A stretch of DNA of 6,807 bases from a bacterium HR25 (GTDB lineage Bacteria; Chloroflexota; Dehalococcoidia; SM23-28-2; HRbin24). A program made the translations under genes and the position numbers. Shown here piece by piece: positions 4,837 through 6,807 of this stretch (its first letter is position 1; every line of letters starts with the position of its first letter). The notes beneath the pieces were generated by a model, which did no database searches, was not told the DNA's origin, and saw only the letters and a list, made by a program, of their open reading frames with translations. The DNA lies in NCBI GenBank assembly GCA_002898615.1, contig BEIB01000044.1:1-6807 (forward strand). Direction: 5' to 3'.

Positions 4837-6060
4837 ATGGGCATCGATTTCACCCTGCCCCCGGACATAGAGGAGGTACGACAGCGAGTCCGCACCTTCA
4901 TAGAGGGGGAGGTGCGGCCGGTGGAGGACGGCCTGCTGCGGGAGAACGCCCCTCGCAGCGAGTGGGTGCGCTCCGTGCAGGAGTTGCGCCAGCGGGCCCG
5001 CGAGGTGGGCCTCTGGAACCCGCACCTGCCGCCGGAGTGGGGCGGCATGGGGCTGGGGCCCACGGCCATGGCCTTCGTCCACGCCGAGGCCGGCCGCACC
5101 ATGATAGGCCCCTACATCCTGAACGCCCAGGCCCCGGACGAGGGGAACATGCACACCCTCCTCCACTGGGGGACGCCGGAGCAGAAGGAGAAGTACCTGC
5201 GCCCCCTGGCCGAGGGCCGCTGTCGCTCCTGCTTCGCCATGACGGAGCCGGAGGTGGCCGGCTCCGACCCCACTCTCCTCCAGACCCGCGCCGTCCAGGA
5301 CGGGGACTACTGGGTCATCAACGGGCACAAGTGGTTCGCCTCTGGTGCCCGCGGCGCCAAGTTCGCCATCGTCATCGCCTGCACCGACCCCGACGCCGAC
5401 CCGCCCCAGGCCCGCAACTCGGCCTTCATCGTGGACATCCCCACCGAGGGGTGGGAGCTGGTGCGCACCATCGCCACCATGGCGGGGGAGGGCAACCACG
5501 GCGAGATCCGCCTCAACAACGTGCGCGTCCCCGCCTCCAACATGCTGGGCCCGCGGGGCCAGGGGCATCTCTTGGGGCAGTACCGGCTGGGCCCGGCCCG
5601 TCTGGCCCACTGCATGCGCTGGATAGGCCAGGCGGAGGTGGCCCTGGAGATGCTGGTGGACCGCGCCCTGAACCGCTTCGCCCATGGCTCCTATCTGGCG
5701 GATAAGCAGGCCATCCAGTGGATGATCGCCGAGTCGGCTATGGAGCTGTACACGGCCAAGCTGATGGTCCTGCACGCAGCCTACAAGATCGAGCGGGGGC
5801 TGCCTTTCCGCCAGGAGGTGGCCATGGCCAAGGTGCACGTGGCCAACACCCTCTGGCGGGTGGTGGACCGGGCCATCCAGGTGCACGGCGCGTTGGGCTA
5901 CTCCACCGACACCCCGCTGGAGCGCTGGCTCCGCCACGCCCGGGCGGCCCGCATCGTCGACGGGGCGGACGAGGTGCACATGCAGTACATCGCCCGTCAC
6001 GTCATCGAGACCTTCAAGGAGAAAGGGAAGGTCAAGTCCGCCCTGGGCGACCTGATGTAG
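4837..6060 (+). CDS. Acyl-CoA dehydrogenase, ACAD10/11-like (LvaC-like)
   Basis: This 407-residue FAD enzyme has the acyl-CoA dehydrogenase fold. The N-terminal helical domain spans roughly 1-130 (VRTFIEGEVRP, LPPEWGGMGLG). The middle beta domain spans about 131-245, with CFAMTEPEVAGSDP (132-145), which binds flavin and acyl-CoA, and WVINGHKWFASGA (159-171). The C-terminal helical domain includes RLAHCMRWIGQAEVALE (255-271), a pattern typical of ACAD10/11-type members, and QVHGALGYSTDTPLERW (348-364). The catalytic Glu of classical enzymes (EGTSQ-type motif) aligns with Asp375 in IVDGADEVH, as in ACAD10/11-like proteins. The start has AGGAGG five bases upstream. The gene is divergent from the kinase. 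Animal ACAD11 fuses the two activities; bacterial LvaC acts after LvaA on phosphorylated 4-hydroxyacyl-CoA, removing phosphate to form an enoyl-CoA. The same division of labour is inferred here. A plain fatty acyl-CoA dehydrogenase role is the main alternative. Confidence 0.92.
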   Translation: MGIDFTLPPDIEEVRQRVRTFIEGEVRPVEDGLLRENAPRSEWVRSVQELRQRAREVGLWNPHLPPEWGGMGLGPTAMAFVHAEAGRTMIGPYILNAQAPDEGNMHTLLHWGTPEQKEKYLRPLAEGRCRSCFAMTEPEVAGSDPTLLQTRAVQDGDYWVINGHKWFASGARGAKFAIVIACTDPDADPPQARNSAFIVDIPTEGWELVRTIATMAGEGNHGEIRLNNVRVPASNMLGPRGQGHLLGQYRLGPARLAHCMRWIGQAEVALEMLVDRALNRFAHGSYLADKQAIQWMIAESAMELYTAKLMVLHAAYKIERGLPFRQEVAMAKVHVANTLWRVVDRAIQVHGALGYSTDTPLERWLRHARAARIVDGADEVHMQYIARHVIETFKEKGKVKSALGDLM

Positions 6061-6075
6061 GACGGCGGGCGTCCC

Positions 6076-6807
6076 CTACCTGCTGTCCAGCAGATAGCGG
6101 TTGCGGACCCAGGCGCTCACCAGGTCCATGACCAGGATGAGGGCCAGGATGAGCAGGAGGAGCGTCGTCAGGCGCTGGTACTCCAGCGTCTGCAGATAGA
6201 TGCTCATGTAGAAGCCGATGCCGCCGGCGCCAGCGAAGCCCAGGATGGAGGAGGCGCGGATGTTGTACTCCAGCATGAACAGTAGCTGGCTGATGGCGGC
6301 GTTGGCGCTCTCCGGCCAGACGACGAAGCGGGCCAGTTGCAGGCGTGAGGCGCCCACTCCCCGGAACGCCTCCACCACCTCCGGGTCCGTCCCCTCGAAC
6401 AGCTCGGCGTAGAGCTTCCCCAGATAGCCCACGGTGTAGAAGGTCAGCCCCAGCGTACCGGCCAGCGGGCCCAGCCCTACCACGATGACGAAGAGGACGG
6501 CCCACAGGAGCGAGGGTATCGTCCTCGCCACGGCGACGATGAGGCGGGAGAGCCAGACCACCGGCAGGGGGGCCAGGCTGCGCGCCCCCAGGAACCCCAG
6601 CGGCAGGGCGATGAGAAAGCCCAGGAAGGTGCCGGCGAAGGCCATCTGCACCGTCTCCCACAGGGCCCGCCCTGCCAGGGGAAGGATGCCCACGTCCGGG
6701 GGAACGGTGTCCCGGCTGAAGACCGCCAGGTTGCTGAGACCCTGCGAGATGCGCGAGGCGTCGAAGAGGCCGAACTGGTGCAGGGTGAGCCCGGCCAGGG
6801 CGGCCAC
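6076..6807 (-). CDS. phnE: PhnE-type phosphonate/phosphate ABC transporter permease (5' end outside window)
   Basis: This is an inner-membrane permease of the binding-protein-dependent ABC superfamily; 244 codons including the stop are visible. The frame is open at the window edge, where the first codon is GTG (6807-6805). PhnE proteins are usually somewhat longer, so about 10-40 N-terminal residues including the first membrane helix are probably missing. Seen: hydrophobic segments near residues 55-75, 84-115 (with RTIPSLLWAVLF, a strong PhnE signature), 116-130 (GLGPLAGTLGLTFYT spans 111-125) and 212-232. The EAA-type loop that docks the ATPase is VEAFRGVGASRLQLARFVV (145-163). NIRASSILGFAGAGGIG (182-198) is the most diagnostic PhnE stretch. 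The C-terminus is short and basic. It lies tail to tail with the acyl-CoA dehydrogenase, 15 bases apart. PhnC (ATPase) and PhnD (binding protein) are expected upstream, to the right of the window. The transported ligand (phosphonate, phosphite or phosphate) cannot be told. Confidence 0.88.
   Translation of the reverse strand: MAALAGLTLHQFGLFDASRISQGLSNLAVFSRDTVPPDVGILPLAGRALWETVQMAFAGTFLGFLIALPLGFLGARSLAPLPVVWLSRLIVAVARTIPSLLWAVLFVIVVGLGPLAGTLGLTFYTVGYLGKLYAELFEGTDPEVVEAFRGVGASRLQLARFVVWPESANAAISQLLFMLEYNIRASSILGFAGAGGIGFYMSIYLQTLEYQRLTTLLLLILALILVMDLVSAWVRNRYLLDSR

Noticed and set aside
4684..6000. A 438-codon open frame on the - strand opposite the acyl-CoA dehydrogenase
   Set aside because: It lies antisense to a clearly recognised gene, its product is low-complexity and rich in Gly, His, Leu and Val, and it shows no family motif. 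Long antisense frames are expected in GC-rich DNA.
6060..6074. A 5-bp hairpin (GGACG, loop of five, CGTCC) between the acyl-CoA dehydrogenase and the permease
   Set aside because: The stem is short with no T-tract on either side, so a terminator call is not supported.
1..6807. Mobile elements, CRISPR arrays, tRNA or rRNA genes
   Set aside because: I saw no transposase or integrase motifs, terminal inverted repeats, regularly spaced repeats or RNA gene signatures on either strand.

Overview
The window is a GC-rich, gene-dense bacterial chromosome segment with no rRNA, tRNA, CRISPR array or mobile element. An F420-type luciferase-like oxidoreductase occurs alongside acyl-CoA metabolism. Isoleucine is often encoded by ATA despite the high GC: I count 7 ATA, 6 ATC and 0 ATT in the short-chain dehydrogenase gene. 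This suggests a Chloroflexota-like lineage rather than a typical pseudomonad or streptomycete, but the assignment is tentative and rests only on gene style and codon use.

Region 1 (1-1692) concerns thiamine synthesis. The 3' end of thiE (thiamine-phosphate synthase, + strand) runs tail to tail into thiO (glycine oxidase, - strand), with a 23-base overlap of coding ends. Just upstream of thiO on the - strand is a tiny zinc-ribbon gene, probably in the same transcript.

Region 2 (1693-1852) is an AT-rich divergent control region with recognisable promoter elements on both strands. To its right, a two-gene + strand operon encodes a luciferase-like (LLM/F420-type) oxidoreductase and an NAD-type short-chain dehydrogenase (SDR).

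Region 3 (3668-6060) holds the most interesting pair. An aminoglycoside-phosphotransferase-fold kinase (-) and an acyl-CoA dehydrogenase (+) are transcribed away from each other out of a 125-base gap. That gap contains a perfectly palindromic TATTATAATA, which gives a -10 box on both strands. Both proteins resemble the two domains fused in animal ACAD10/ACAD11, and the dehydrogenase has Asp in place of the usual catalytic Glu. With the neighbouring SDR, the set parallels the LvaA/LvaC/LvaD enzymes of bacterial levulinate and 4-hydroxyacid breakdown: ketone/alcohol interconversion at C4, phosphorylation of the 4-hydroxyacyl-CoA, then phosphate elimination by the dehydrogenase-fold enzyme. This pathway is an inference; the substrate cannot be read from the sequence.

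Region 4 (6076-6807) is the 3' portion of a PhnE-type phosphonate/phosphate ABC transporter permease (- strand), cut by the window edge. It converges on the acyl-CoA dehydrogenase gene with only 15 bases between them. No stretch longer than 300 bases lacks a gene.
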